Assembly: GCF_037975245.1 (NCBI RefSeq)
Contig: NC_092574.1
Location: 12,239,213-12,303,212, forward strand
Source: Apostichopus japonicus
Lineage: Eukaryota; Echinodermata; Holothuroidea; Aspidochirotida; Stichopodidae
Direction of reading: 5' to 3'
DNA: 64,000 bases
Part shown: positions 25,066 through 35,727 of the stretch, in pieces
How the letters are laid out: each line of letters begins with the position of its first letter
Numbering within the stretch: position 1 is the stretch's first letter
Program-made: the position numbers and the translations under genes
Notes under the pieces: generated by a model
Database searches by the model: none
Told to the model about the DNA's origin: nothing
Seen by the model: the letters and a program-made list of their open reading frames with translations, nothing else

Positions 25066-26655
25066 TTTTATTTTATTTATTTACATATGTCAATGACTTA
25101 CGAAACTTCAATGTTAATTAAAAGCTTGTCGCCCATATTGTATCGTATTTCTTCATCGGGGTCTTGATCCGGGTTTTTATCGGGGGATTGTTCCTTTTTA
25201 ATTCTCACGGTAGAGATGACCATATTAAATGGACACAGTTCTCTTCTATCGTTACTATTTTCGTTGTATTTCACTTCGACCTATAGTGGAATATATTTGT
25301 TGATAATCAATCCAACACGCACAATAATATCATATTCACCAAGGAAGACAGTAGTTTGGATAGACAAGGAATGATGCCTTAAGCTACAATAGAAAATCTT
25401 TGAGGCTTTCCATCATCGCCGTCATATCGTTCCTAACAGAGCCGTATAGATACAGCTCTAGATAATATTGAGCGTCATTATACTATTTACAGATCATTTG
25501 GAAAGCGCTGTAACATACCTCAACCTATGTGATGGTTGTGAAAATATGCTTGAAAAGATGTCGTCTTGTGATCAGCGGAAGTGATTAGTTTCGGGAAACT
25601 AGAAAGGGCTCATATGACAGAGCCCTATGTTAATTAAGGACGTGTCTGGAGATCCCAAGGTTTGAACAAGAGCGAAAAACATAAACAACATGTTACGTAA
25701 TACGCAGCACACCTATACATACAGAACCTGAGAGCCTAAACGTCATATCGTCTTTATATGATTGACGAAGTTATAGCAAGTTTTCTTTCAACTAAGTATC
25801 ACCAACTGTGATTTATGGAGCTCCATTTCAATTCGATAGTAGATGATAGAACATGGTCCAAAGAAGTGGAAACAAATGATATAGCTGCAACATGCATTTT
25901 TAATATGACGGTACGTATACATTATATTTGATGCGACGCCGTCTTCTCTCTATTGCAAAATATTAGTTTTATCTTAAAATTATCATCAAGTGTGCAGTTT
26001 ATTAGAATAGATTACTTGTATCATACGATGATGTATAACCTCCACTCGGACCAATCTAATTTAACGTGCTAAAATACTTTCCAAAAATATATCTGCTAAC
26101 GTTAACCTCCAAATGTGATGTTTACACAGTGTATTTTTACGCCACAGCATGCTCTGGTGTTCAAAATGACGTGATATGGACTTTAGACATAACCAACATA
26201 GTACAAGTCTTTCCATTGTATCTCAGGCTAATGCAATTAATATTTTTTCGGGATTGGTTAAATCTGATAGAGCTGTCTATTTATTTACAATGTCGATTTT
26301 TGTTAAGGCTGTTCGTTCTTATAAATTACAAGTTAAAAATGAAATTCTTGCCGTACATTTAATGTTCCAATTCCCACTCCTTGCGTTTCCACCAAAAGTT
26401 GGTCTCTAATGTTCCCTTTCGTTACCTTAAAATAAATCAAGACAATCAGTTATTACAATTAACATTGATATAAACTATATATCCTTTGATAAGTCACCTG
26501 ATTTCCACGATATATATTATATAATATATATATAATATATATATAAATATTATATAATATATATACAGAGCGGGAGGCCCGGGCTCGAATCCCGGTGGAG
26601 GCTGGAAGTTTTATCACTGTTCTCGATTTTCCAACTCATGACGTATACATGAATG

Positions 26656-26743
<88 letters not shown>

Positions 26744-29700
26744 GTTGAGTGGTTTTTACCTTGGCGTATCGTGCTCTGTATGTACGCGTGTGTGTGTGTG
26801 TTAGATGTACGAATTCCGTAAATATGATTATTATATATAATTAACATATTCTTATTATAATTTATATATATTAATACCAATATAAAACACTAATAACATA
26901 TATACCTCTACTGTCTTCTGAAGTAAGGTGTCTTCATTTTCCAACCGAAATATTGTCTTGAAGCCACTCGCACTTGATATGTTGCAGTGAAGATTCAAGT
27001 CACCTCCTACGGTGAGGGCTGAAAACTCCGAAAGAGATTGCAGGGCGATGACCGTGTCCTGGAAAATAAGCAGATGAATTTGATCATTAAATCCTGGCAT
27101 TATGGAACGCTCAATGTACATGTTTAGTATTATCAACAGCAAATGGACAGACATAGTTTGGGACCGACAAGACTCGTTTTGTTTACTTCACAAAACGTCT
27201 ATTTTTCGCACTATTTTCACAAGTAGTCGAAAGTTTGTCGTAACAAGTCACAATTTCGATAAAACACTGAAAATTTATAGCTTGCTACGCCTCTTCCGTG
27301 TAAATGTCTGCATGTTTTCAACACAACCCAAACATTTAGTCAAGCCATTCCTCTTAGTTTAACCTATATATGTTGCCTATAAGAATGAGCTCTGTCGTGG
27401 TATGAACCGTATCGAGACAAATTGCTAACCAGCTGTGACTTTTTGCAGGAAAAGAAAAGGCCACGTTAAGAACATTTCAAGTAGATGTGATAAACTCAGT
27501 GAAAGTGATGAAAAAACGGAATAATTAGGAGGTTTCCAGTTAAAACATGGGAACTCTTGAATCGATCATCTTACTTGTGTAGAAACAAATCCTCCACCAT
27601 AATTTTGTTGCGTCGATAACCAATTTGCAATTTCTGCAGCATATGTGAGTTCACGAAGTTTGATCTGTGCCAAGAGAGCGTACCCGGTCGTCTCGACGGA
27701 AAGAGCTGAAGGACGGCGTTGAATCCAGAATGGTCGCCCATCTTGTTGCTGGTTGCCTGCACCCCAGGCACGAGAATTCGTAACTTATAAAAATATAGGT
27801 CGAAAGGAAAATTGTTCTGGGTAATTAAAATGCCGTGGAAGACGTCTTGGAAAAATGCAAGTATTACCAGGGTGTTTACTGGTTACAATTGTTTTATTTT
27901 CTTCTTATGTAATTCTGTCTCCATTTTTCTTATTTCTCACTTTTTAACGCGTTTCTTTAAAGTTTTTAATACTAATTCTTGTAGCTTGATTAATTAAACT
28001 CAAGCAAATACTTGTTTTCTCAACGTCCACCTATTTTGAATAAGAGTTCTCCAATGGGTTGCGATAGACGTTTGGGTTTAATTTTTTCTTATAACACAGA
28101 TAGAAAATATCAGGTAAGTGTTCGTCTTACTGCAAAATCACGATATTGAAGTTCACTGATATTCCGGGAAGTGGGGGGGGGGGGGGAGAGTATTGATGTT
28201 GTTTCGTAATTAATGATGTAAGTAGACTCCTCCCCTTATAGTATCATAATATTATTTTGTGTTTTCGCGAGGGTACGTTTCTATCCTTACTTGGGTATAT
28301 GGTTGGTGGTGCTGGTGACGTATGATCCTACAGGGTGTGGACGACACAAAATTATGGGATAGGTGATGGGGAATATGAGACCCATAGGATAGGAAGCAAG
28401 AAGGGGAGAAACAGGGGAGGGTGTCAAACAAATTGAGAGAGTTTAGAGTGTCGGCAAGAGAAAGAGAGAGTTGTTAGAAGAGGAGAGAGCAGAAGAGGTA
28501 CATATGAGGAGGGAGAATTGTTGGGGAGAGAGAGAGGTGGAGTGACATGGGGGTCTGGAAAGGGGGAGAGCTACATCAGTATTATTCTTTTACGAAAGGA
28601 GTTTTAAATTCCGTTACGACTTTTTAGCTCCCGAATTCTTACAACGAAGGAACCGCTGTTGAACACCATAATACTTTTAATATCATAAAATTTCATCATT
28701 AAATCTACGAAGGAACCATTGTTGGATACCGTATTCATTTATATCTTATTGTCATTATTCAATCCATTCTTTCATGGAGCACCTTATATATTTTCTTACA
28801 TATTACATTAAATGTTCGATTAAGTCGTCTGAAGTTAGGGCAAAACCCTTCCCAGCTTAATACTTTTAATATTTCGAGGAAGCTCATGACTTCTTCTATA
28901 CCATCTAAAAACTCATATTCATATAATCTGGAATTAGACTGTACAAGTATAATAGTGTGATGGGACTACGAGATCGTCGACGCTAACTTCCGGAAACGGA
29001 GAAAAACTCTTTGAACTCTTAACCTAAACAACTGTTGGACATGTTACTGTTACCATTTGTGCGTGTGGTTGCGTGTCTGCGTGTGCGTGTGTTTGTTTAT
29101 TCTGATAGTTTATATCTTCTTTGTCTTTAGAGTAAACCTGGGATAAGTATAAGGAGTCTCCCGTGAGCAGGTAATGTGTGAGTTCGTTATACCTTTGTTT
29201 CATATAATTATTTCACTTTAATATCATTAGTTACAAGTCAGTATTCGGACAAGTTCAACTTACTATCGATACAGTTTGTAAACTGGAAAACGGTTCCAGT
29301 CTTTGCTTGAGTCCTCTTGTGTCACTGCTTTCTTATCATCCCCGTGATTCTACAGTGATAACTTCACATTTTCACGTAATACGGTTCAAAGTCACCTACA
29401 CTTTCTTAAAAATTTACCAGTCTGAGCCTTACGGCGTACAATTGTTAAGATGCTTTCATTGTTTCTCAGGGTTTACCGGCTACATTGAGCAAAGCACATT
29501 CCAACAGAAGGTGTGAGCATGATACCGAAATTTTGAATTCACATATTTACAAGAACCTGAATTAGACTGTATTCCACATAATTATAATGTTCTCTGCTGC
29601 TCACAAATTCTTTTTCCTTTTCTTATAATTGCTATCTTACCTGGATCGTGGACGGAGTGAGATCTTAGCTTAATATTGGCATCGGCACGCCTGTCACTGT

Positions 29701-29806
29701 TCATTAGAGCTAAGGCATATGTCACCACAGCAATTACATATGGTCGTTGAAGTCCATCAAGTTGACTCTCCAAGTAAGAAATGGCACTGTTCTTAGCAGC
29801 TGGGTT
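15967..29806 (-). CDS. C3: Complement C3-like gene A, 3' half (TED to C345C), 5' end missing
   Basis: Eleven minus-strand exons with good splice sites and matching phases join into 1509 nt, one open frame of 502 residues plus stop: 29641-29806, 27575-27756, 26906-27058, 25102-25280, 24107-24194, 22797-22980, 21810-21896, 19854-19931, 18227-18310, 17068-17269, 15967-16072. In order they give the end of the thioester domain ([29 protein letters not shown]), the CUB/MG8 receptor-binding region ([41 protein letters not shown]) and the C345C/netrin domain ending SGCN. This matches C3 over its last 500 or so residues. C3 is a secreted complement opsonin and binds targets through its thioester. Here no upstream exon (MG1-6, anaphylatoxin, GCGEQ thioester) is found, and a different gene begins 1.3 kb away on the same strand, so C3-A looks 5'-truncated unless that gene is nested in an intron. 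Confidence 0.9.
16073..17067. other. C3-A last intron
   Basis: Non-coding. Contains a short TA tract at about 16.19 kb. Nearly identical to 50523-51531 in copy 2. Confidence 0.7.
17068..17269 (-). CDS. C3: C3-A exon, C345C domain core
   Basis: 202 nt, acceptor TGTTTCCAG, donor GTGAGT. Encodes [18 protein letters not shown], then [20 protein letters not shown] and [12 protein letters not shown]. The Cys pair and the RYLLIG strand match the C345C fold. Copy 2 has N-to-D, L-to-I, R-to-Q and D-to-H changes plus two silent ones. Confidence 0.85.
18227..18310 (-). CDS. C3: C3-A exon, start of C345C strands
   Basis: 84 nt, phase 1 to 1, acceptor TTCTTCTTCGTTTAG. Encodes (V)[20 protein letters not shown] and ILHPIKK. 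The acceptor at GTTTAG was preferred over TTTGCAG 15 nt downstream, because only it keeps the frame from the previous exon and restores the YVY motif of C3. Confidence 0.8.
18660..19215. repeat. 70-bp minisatellite, about 8 units, alternating A/B types (copy 1)
   Basis: Units of about 70 bp begin near CATTCTGATGACTCAACC. Two versions alternate: one with ACCATATCTCCTTGAAAAAT and one with CTAATTTCCTTGATAAATTA. This gives a 140-bp higher-order period. It lies in a C3-A intron. The copy-2 counterpart (54455-54945) is organised differently. Confidence 0.85.
19854..19931 (-). CDS. C3: C3-A exon, hinge into C345C
   Basis: 78 nt, phase 1 to 1, acceptor CTTTCAAG, donor GTAAGT. Encodes (S)[20 protein letters not shown] and SAQTY. 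The ACVSAQTY stretch aligns with the ACEPGVDY region of vertebrate C3. Copy 2 differs by S-to-R and S-to-T. Confidence 0.82.
19932..21809. other. C3-A intron, non-coding
   Basis: No exon seen. Contains a (TA)n tract at 20706-20774. Matches 56870-58762 in copy 2 apart from TA-tract length and a replaced stretch after it. Confidence 0.7.
20706..20774. repeat. (TA)n microsatellite
   Basis: Pure TA tract in a C3-A intron. The matching tract in copy 2 (57628-57724) is interrupted and longer. Confidence 0.95.
21810..21896 (-). CDS. C3: C3-A exon, Cys-rich end of receptor-binding domain
   Basis: 87 nt, phase 1 to 1, acceptor TTCTTTTATAG, donor GTAAGT. Encodes (D)[20 protein letters not shown] and DDECTCIS, matching the C3 pattern C-x-x-FY...LC-x-x-x-x-C-x-C. 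Copy 2 differs by one silent base. Confidence 0.9.
22797..22980 (-). CDS. C3: C3-A exon, receptor-binding domain
   Basis: 184 nt, phase 0 to 1, acceptor CCAATTACAG. Encodes [40 protein letters not shown] and ends [11 protein letters not shown], the hallmark strand of the A2M/C3 receptor-binding domain. Against copy 2 it shows 11 base changes. Ten are non-synonymous, giving seven amino-acid replacements in the first 46 residues; one is silent. Confidence 0.92.
24107..24194 (-). CDS. C3: C3-A exon, MG8 start
   Basis: 88 nt, phase 2 to 0. Encodes [20 protein letters not shown] and TPNKTSCEK, equivalent to the ATMSILDISMMTGFAP region of human C3. It is base-for-base identical to 61643-61730 in copy 2. 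Confidence 0.9.
24733..24795. repeat. (TA)n microsatellite
   Basis: Pure TA tract in a C3-A intron, immediately followed by a hAT-like terminus. Confidence 0.95.
24797..24891. mobile_element. hAT-like element fragment, copy 1 only
   Basis: Begins CAGGGATGTGCCCAGG, a typical hAT-type terminus. No matching right end was found. The piece is absent from copy 2. Confidence 0.4.
24892..25025. repeat. 134-bp AT-rich palindrome
   Basis: GTGTAGCTTTATATAAATG at the left is mirrored by CATTTATATAAAGCTACAC at the right, with TA-rich arms between. It is absent from copy 2 and ends 77 bp from a coding exon. Confidence 0.8.
25102..25280 (-). CDS. C3: C3-A exon, CUB/MG8 linker
   Basis: 179 nt, phase 0 to 2. 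Encodes [20 protein letters not shown], then an acidic, lysine-rich loop ([17 protein letters not shown]) and ends LLINIEVS. Copy 2 lacks 8 codons of the loop, in frame, and has nine replacements. Confidence 0.88.
26566..26656 (+). mobile_element. tRNA-derived SINE, 5'-truncated, copy 1 only
   Basis: Starts CAGAGCGGGAGGCCC, holds the B box (CTCGAATCCC) and the body shared with 4389. It lies between TA-rich tracts in a C3-A intron. Copy 2 at about 63.87-63.92 kb has only the TA tract, so the SINE entered after the copies separated. Confidence 0.75.
26906..27058 (-). CDS. C3: C3-A exon, TED end to CUB
   Basis: 153 nt, phase 0 to 0, acceptor TTATTTTCCAG, donor GTATAT. Encodes [20 protein letters not shown] and a beta-rich stretch. 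DTVIALQSL follows STQ from the previous exon, giving the STQDT(V)xAL motif found at the end of every C3/A2M thioester domain. Confidence 0.9.
27575..27756 (-). CDS. C3: C3-A exon, TED helices
   Basis: 182 nt, phase 1 to 0, acceptor GGGGTGCAG. Encodes [20 protein letters not shown], then [20 protein letters not shown] and TQ. This is the conserved VEATSYALLAL...WLxxQxxYGGGFxSTQ block of the thioester domain. Confidence 0.93.
27757..29640. other. C3-A intron with purine-rich and poly-G tracts
   Basis: No exon seen. Contains a poly-G run near 28.18 kb and a long AG-rich stretch at about 28.34-28.57 kb (repeated GAGAGAG, AGGGG). This part is beyond the copy-2 sequence present in the window. Confidence 0.65.
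29641..29806 (-). CDS. C3: C3-A exon, TED; first exon found
   Basis: 166 nt, phase 0 to 1, acceptor ATATATTTTAG. Encodes [40 protein letters not shown] and continues to HDP. It aligns with the [22 protein letters not shown] part of human C3, about 150 residues past the thioester. No further exon is seen upstream. Confidence 0.92.
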
Positions 29807-31072
29807 CTAAAATATATAACAAAAACAAACAAGTAAACTATGTTTTAACTTGTTAAGATTTCCTTATTTTGTTAGGTACTATAGCATTACGGCATTTGTA
29901 TAATGACACCATTACATAATATATTGATGAATGTCACCATTGACTACCGAAAACAACAACAATTTTAAATTAGTTAACCACACGTTTTCGGTCATTTTGG
30001 TATACGTGCTCAAGTTTGGCAAAGTCTGAAGCTTTGCCGCCTATAACTTTTGCCTTTTACCGTACATTAGTGCACTGAAGGCATACAGAGACTAATATTT
30101 TGCATTTGCTGTCAGGAAAGAGATACTACGCCTATTCATATATATTATTATTCAACGACTAGTTGAATACGCTGGTTGTGGTTCGCCAGCATCGGTTTGA
30201 ACAGAAGTTAGCATTCGTCGAAACGATCGTCTCGCAAGGATCTCAAAGGATCTCAAAGGCGCTACCAGAAGATCTACAGACCAACCCTTACGTTGGTCTT
30301 TAGTATGATAGTAAGGTACATTTAATGATATAACGTATCCTGTAGCTAAGCTTAAGTTAAGTGTCAAAGTTTTAACCCCTGCAATTAGAAATGTACAGAT
30401 TGATGAAAGATGGTGATTGAATGAGAATTATATTTGATCGATACATTCCATTCCATTTATTGTCTTCCTGGATACGTAAAGTATTTGCAGGTTTTCTTTC
30501 TGTTGTCATTCCATAACAGTAGAGAGGAAAGCACTAGCCCTAGTAGTTATAAGTGTAAATTTTTGATTACCTGCTTCCCTTCTCAAGAATAGTCAGATGT
30601 GTACATTTGACTTAAAAAAGACCCTCAACTGTGTCATAAGCAGGATCAAAACAACATCAATGTGTACACGTTATGGAAAAAATGATAAGATGAATTTGAT
30701 AAGCAAACGTATACAAACATTTTTTCCCATGAAGACACATAAAGTCAGTGCATGTTTATGAAAAATGATAACATGCAAAGAAGTAAAAGAATTTTAAGTT
30801 ACAAAAACCAACTTAAGTATTGAACCAATAAAATGATTAAAAGCAGCAAGGTCCGGATCCAAGAAGTCATAACTTTTTGTTTAAAGAAAAACTGTAACAA
30901 AGAGAGATGTCCATCGCTGTATCGTTTATACACTGTGCTGTGGGTATTGACTGCAGCTGTTTGTACTGACTGTATACTAGTGTATATTTACTGACGGTAG
31001 CAAGCTGTGTTTGTATTTTCTGGGATCGATGGTGGTGCCTAACACTTCTGTTACACCTCAGTCAAAACTAGG
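29807..31072. other. Gap between C3-A and SAM-like gene, no exon seen
   Basis: Searched on the minus strand for the missing thioester-domain exons (GCGEQ, LTAFVL-type helices); none seen. An open frame at 30152-30367 (-) with a QPAYSTSR end looks repeat-derived rather than C3. Confidence 0.5.
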
Positions 31073-31291
31073 TCAGATTTCCGGCATTAGACGTTTCTTT
31101 TTGCGCGAGTCTTCACACCCTTTAAAGCAAACACCTATTGCTTTCAGTAGGGATGGTTGTGGCAGAGCATGTCTCTCGAGAATAACATAGGCCTGGGATG
31201 GTGTTAGGTGGGTGCCTCTGCACACTACAAAGGGCTGTGGCGTCATGTCCACATTGATAGTCCTTGCGTATTCTTCTATGTCAACATCCTC
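31073..31291 (-). CDS. SAM-like gene, last exon
   Basis: 219 nt including stop, phase 0, acceptor TTATAACTGTAG. Encodes EDVDIEEYARTINVDM, then PQPFVVCRGTHLTPSQAYVI and LLKAIGVCFKGC, ending in a Lys/Arg-rich tail and stop. Confidence 0.6.
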   Translation of the reverse strand, partial: EDVDIEEYARTINVDMTPQPFVVCRGTHLTPSQAYVILERHALPQPSLLKAIGVCFKGCEDSRKKKRLMPEI

Positions 31292-31939
31292 CTACAGTTA
31301 TAAAAGAAAAGGTACAATTTATTCCTGACTGTTACTGTAATTTATTCCTAACTGTGAGAGGGACATTTCAAATAAAAAAAAATGCAATGCAGAATATGAC
31401 CGTGACACCTTCGTACTGAGTAGTACTAACCTTAGTTAGACAGAACAAGAAAGAATGTAACTGCTGACTGCTGAGCACACACAGCTAACAGCATCTCTGA
31501 CCAGATTCCAGAATAGACAAATTATGTGAACTTGGAATTTCCGTCACATGAAGCACGAGATATTTTCTCTCATAATAGCCATAAATTCACATTCATAACA
31601 TAGGTGACCTTGCAACTTTACACAGATTCAGAATAATCTTTTGGTCATGATGCCCTTTTAGTATTTATTTCATGTAGCAACTTTGAACATTCATACATTA
31701 CAGTAATCTTACTAGTGTTTCCTCAACCAAATACTTAGACTCTGCAGTGAAGGTCAAGCGAGACATCAACATGCCTAACAGTTTTGGTATGACACGGCTG
31801 GGATTAGAAATCGAGCCCCGCCTCCTGGATGGCTCTGACCACTCATTTTTTTCCATTATGTAGCTTATATAGGTGAGCGTGGGACATGATAAATATTTTG
31901 GTGGGGTGGGGGCGGGGGGAAGGTTTCCCAGCATTTCAT

Positions 31940-32195
31940 GACAACAAAGTTCCCTGATGAATTTTCAAAATTCCCTGATGATTAGTTCAACCTATTTCTA
32001 GTGTGATATGTCTTTGCACATTTTGGACATGAGCCAATATATAAGACTGACTGCTCTCTTGGGCCAATCAAATTCCCTAGCTTTTCCCTGATTTTTGAGA
32101 CATTTTTCTCAAATTCCCTAACTTTCCCTGACTGGAAAAAGGGAAACTAATTTTCAAGGTTCTGCTTCCATTTTCCAGGATGGCTGGCAACCCTG
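31940..32195 (-). mobile_element. hAT-type repeat fragment
   Basis: The right end reads, on the minus strand, CAGGGTTGCCAGCCATCC, a hAT-type terminus, followed by repeated TTCCCTGA/TCAGGGAA words. The left end and TSD were not found. It lies in the last intron of the SAM-like gene, next to a poly-C run at 32217-32234. Confidence 0.4.
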
Positions 32196-32559
32196 CTAAC
32201 CAATCTGCCCTCACAATCCCCCCCCCCCCCCCCAACACCCAGGAAAATAATTCTCAATGACCTTACGGTTGAGAAACTATGATTTAATTGTTGTGTCTGT
32301 TTATTCACCTCTCAAAAGTGGATGATTTGTACAGTTTTTAGACCCTCTAATGTGGAGAAGTTTCTTAAAAGTTAGTCATGAAAGGGAAACACAAATAACA
32401 TAAAATTTATTACTAGTTGACTACATGATCTCTGTCAAATTAAATGTACCTTATTTGCAATGGGAATCAGATTATGAAGCAATTCCAAATTAAGATCACA
32501 AAATTCATTGATTCATGCATGATTCCAACAAATTTTACCTTTTTGAATAAACTACTTAC

Positions 32560-32675
32560 CGGCTGAACAGTGATGAAGCTTTTCACGGATTGCTGTGCCA
32601 AGCTATGGCCCCTTTTACCCTTCACACCTCGTAGTATTACTGATAGCATGAAGACTGCAAGGTTCTTCTTTTGAT
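32560..32675 (-). CDS. SAM-like gene, exon 3
   Basis: 116 nt, phase 1 to 0, acceptor CTAATTCACAG, donor GTAAGT. Encodes (D)QKKNLAVFMLSVILRGVKGK and RGHSLAQQSVKSFITVQP. Confidence 0.6.
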
Positions 32676-33130
32676 CTGTGAATTAGAGCATATCATACTA
32701 CCAGTGTTTGTAGGTAGGTACTTAAGTTTTATGGGTAATTGTTCTCAACAAAGGTTTAATACTGCCATCCACAGCTTTTCATCCAGGTTTGGAGTGCTAA
32801 AATAGGTTTCCCTGTTACTTATTTCCTTTTCCCTGTTCCAGTTAGTGTGTATTACGTAAGAACATGTAACATTTCTCAAAAGAGCATTGCATGTACATAA
32901 ATCGGAGCATGGTACCTGTAATGGGAATTTAAATTTAAATATAAAACCTAGACATTTTGTAATTCCTTGGGGACCTTGGCACATAAAATGGGTTATTTAC
33001 TCTCTTTTTTTAAGTAAGAACATTCATCACTATAAAAAGAATTAAGTCCTAATGTTGCCATCTACAACCCTGAGACAATTGAAAAATGTATATCCCATTT
33101 AGTTTCTTTAAAGTACCTTCTGTCACTAAC

Positions 33131-33233
33131 CCTTCAAAAATGTCATCCTGGTGTCAATCTTTGGTATGAGCTCCTTCATAGTACTTTCATGATTCATCCA
33201 ACAAGGACAACGCAGCATTGTCTATCTCATTCT
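33131..33233 (-). CDS. SAM-like gene, exon 2 with frame break
   Basis: 103 nt, acceptor TTGTTATTTCAG. The first half reads ENEIDNAALSLLDES in frame; the second half (TMKELIPKIDTRMTFLK) is in another frame. The two pieces are adjacent parts of one SAM-like helix bundle. Confidence 0.6.
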
Positions 33234-34706
33234 CTGAAATAACAACAACAAAAAACTAGCATTTAAAGAAAGTAGCATAAAGTTTTAAAATCAAAACAGT
33301 GCCAAAAAGGGAGGGGAGAATTCATTAAAAAAATTGTTGCACCTTCGTCAAGTAGTGATTTTTTATGTTTTTACTGTAAGCAGATAGAGTCTTAAAATCT
33401 ACATGGTTGTATGTGGTTATCGTGAAGAAAGTTACAACCGTTTTTGATACCAAAATGACACAGTTTGGGCCAAAAATGTTTTATTCAAAGAACTACATTA
33501 CCCTCCATGACACCCTACTAAATGGAAATGGTTTTTTTCATTTCTTGAAAATGATACATGATTACCACGGGTCAGATATTTGGCTGTGAGCCAGCAAAGT
33601 GATGATATATATAATATATTATAAATCAATGCAAAATTACCAAACATTTTTTTTTATTATGCCACACAACTTGGTTAACCAAACCAAAAGGTCATCGAAA
33701 GTTCATTATGGTTTTAATATTTTGGATAAATGCATACACCTAGCCTTGGCATAGGCCCCTTTAAGTTTTATCATTCAATTTATTTATACCTGAAAAAGAA
33801 AATGATAGAAGGAAGAGACATATTTTTACATGTCAAAATCTTGTCTTTCTGATCACATAGTCTCGGGCCTACAGATACGCCTACTGTACCAGTTTTGTGG
33901 AAATTTTGCAGACGTAGGATCTACTGTACACTTAAAGTTAAACCATAAATTTATGAATATTGTGAGGCTGAGCCCCAATAAAAATCAACATTTGTAATAC
34001 TGAGGCGAGGTATAAATTAGTAGTTTCTTGTCCTGCCTGCATCCTTTTGCCCACTGGGTCAATTTCCTTCCCTTTTTTAATTTTCAAATTTGAACAACCA
34101 ATTTACCCAAATTATACCACAGAAATTCCCCTTCTGATCACACTCTCTGTAGGTTAATTGCCTGCACCCTCACTTTTTCTGAACAGTTAGGAAAAGAAAC
34201 TATTTTATTTATAAAAATGTGATCAATATGGCCCAGGCAATACTAGCATTTATTTAAGTTATATTTGTAATATATGACCCAACTATATTTGTAATAGTAA
34301 GTAATATATGACACTCAAACTAAGAAGTTTTCCAAAACAATTTTCAGTAAGCTAGTATGAAGGTGACTTAGTTAAGCCTATCCTTAGTGACATCTTAATA
34401 GTTTTCTTAACTTTCTTCAGAAAACTGAAAAATGTGAGCATAGGACTGGTGAAGTGTCATCAACATTACTTATCCCACGCCAGACACAAGCATAACGTTA
34501 TACTCCGTAGCCTAACGTATACGCAAGCGCGCTCTATCTTGTGCAGCAGAGTTAGGCCTAGCCTACGCACGGGCTACGAACACAATATATACTCTTGAGT
34601 CTTGACCTAACGTTTGGAAATTGCCAAGTCTGTAGGCGGACACAGCCTAACGTTAGCTAGGCCAAGTAATATTCTAGCCAATCCGTTTGGGGTATGAATA
34701 CTATAC

Positions 34707-34794
34707 CTTCAAATGATTCCTTCAAGTCTTCTACCCCCCAACTTCGATAAAGTGTCAACACATCACCATCATCAACCGGGAACGAGGAAGACAT
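34707..34794 (-). CDS. SAM-like gene, exon 1
   Basis: 88 nt, start ATG at 34794, donor GTATAG. Encodes MSSSFPVDDGDVLTLYRSWG and VEDLKESFE. A TAGGCCTA-rich stretch (34.50-34.68 kb) follows in the intron. Confidence 0.6.
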
Positions 34795-35640
34795 AATTCA
34801 AAATATACTCATGAATGTACCAAAGAATATTCTACTGCACATCGATCGTATGTACCGTATCTAGTAGAAGTGTGCTGTTATCACGTCGCAACGCGCAACA
34901 TGCCTTCACTAGTACTCCAGCGTAGTTAGTATACGAATGTACGTTCACAATGATCACATTGCAGTTCGAATTGTACGACAATATTTTGGAGGGAACATTG
35001 CCCAGACGTTGGGCAAATGGACTCGTATATATACAGGATAAACGTTGGATAATTGTTTCCAACACCATTTTACCCATAATGGTTAAAGAATTAACCAACA
35101 TTTTCTTAAAACATCTCTACCCAACAAATTTTTGTTGACCAGAATGTAAGTCGCTTTCGTCCAATCAGAGCGCTAGAAAATAACATGCGACACTGGTCGT
35201 TAAATGAGAGCACAAGAAGCTGAGATATGTCAACTTAATTCGACATATGTCGATTACAGGACTAATGGCACACTATATGCGCACCATATATGTCTCTAGA
35301 TCATAACGATTCCCACAGCTGCTCGAATGGGCTTATTTCATGTTGCTATCGTTGGAAATAATATCGTTGGAATACTTTGAAAGCCTTGGTTTAGTTTGAA
35401 AAGGATGATTATGATGACACCTACGACAAATGTGGTAACAGGTGCTTGATTTATGGTATTAGGGAAGTTAAAGGGGAACAAAAGGTAATTTGACTTCGGT
35501 TTACTAGAACCAGTGTGTCTTTATAATGAAATATGGAAACGGTTGCAGCAAAAATAAAAGAAACAAGAAACAAGGCAAATGACATTCTAGGATTAGTGTG
35601 AAAATGTATATAAAATTTTACAGACAAGTATGTACAATAG

Positions 35641-35725
<85 letters not shown>
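35641..35725. repeat. (TA)n microsatellite
   Basis: About 85 bp of pure TA. It explains the poly-YI open frame seen on the minus strand. Confidence 0.97.

Positions 35726-35727
<2 letters not shown>

Larger units (their letters stand above)
5945..26828. repeat. Large duplicated segment, copy 1
   Basis: Aligns colinearly and in the same orientation with 44560 to the window end. Anchor pairs: 6445/45056 (SUMO exon 2), 17068/51532, 19854/56792, 24107/61643 and 25102/62339 (C3 exons). Aligned blocks are nearly identical by eye, including introns. Copy-1-only pieces are the 9254-14024 element, about 7571-7738 (SUMO start and promoter), the 24797-25070 insert and the 26566 SINE. The right limit is unknown because copy 2 runs off the window. 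Confidence 0.95.
31073..34794 (-). pseudogene. SAM-like-domain gene, frame broken in exon 2
   Basis: Four minus-strand exons: 34707-34794 (start MSSSFPVDDGD), 33131-33233, 32560-32675 and 31073-31291 (stop TGA). Splice phases agree throughout. Exon 1 plus 2 give a SAM-like helix bundle: LYRSWGVEDLKESFE, ENEIDNAALSLLDES, then MKELIPKI...FLKG. Between DES and TMKELIP there are 7 extra bases (about 33186-33192) with a TGA, so the frame is lost in the middle of the domain. Later exons give LRGVKGKRGHSL and a C-terminal part ALPQPSLLKAIGVCFKGC with a basic tail. Function is unknown; uncharacterised SAM-domain proteins of this layout occur in invertebrates and fish. It could be a pseudogene, use another splice form, or contain a sequencing error. 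Confidence 0.55.

Noticed and set aside
30152..30367. Possible upstream C3 exon or transposase end
   Set aside because: Composition and the QPAYSTSR end do not match C3; no splice sites fit; left unassigned.
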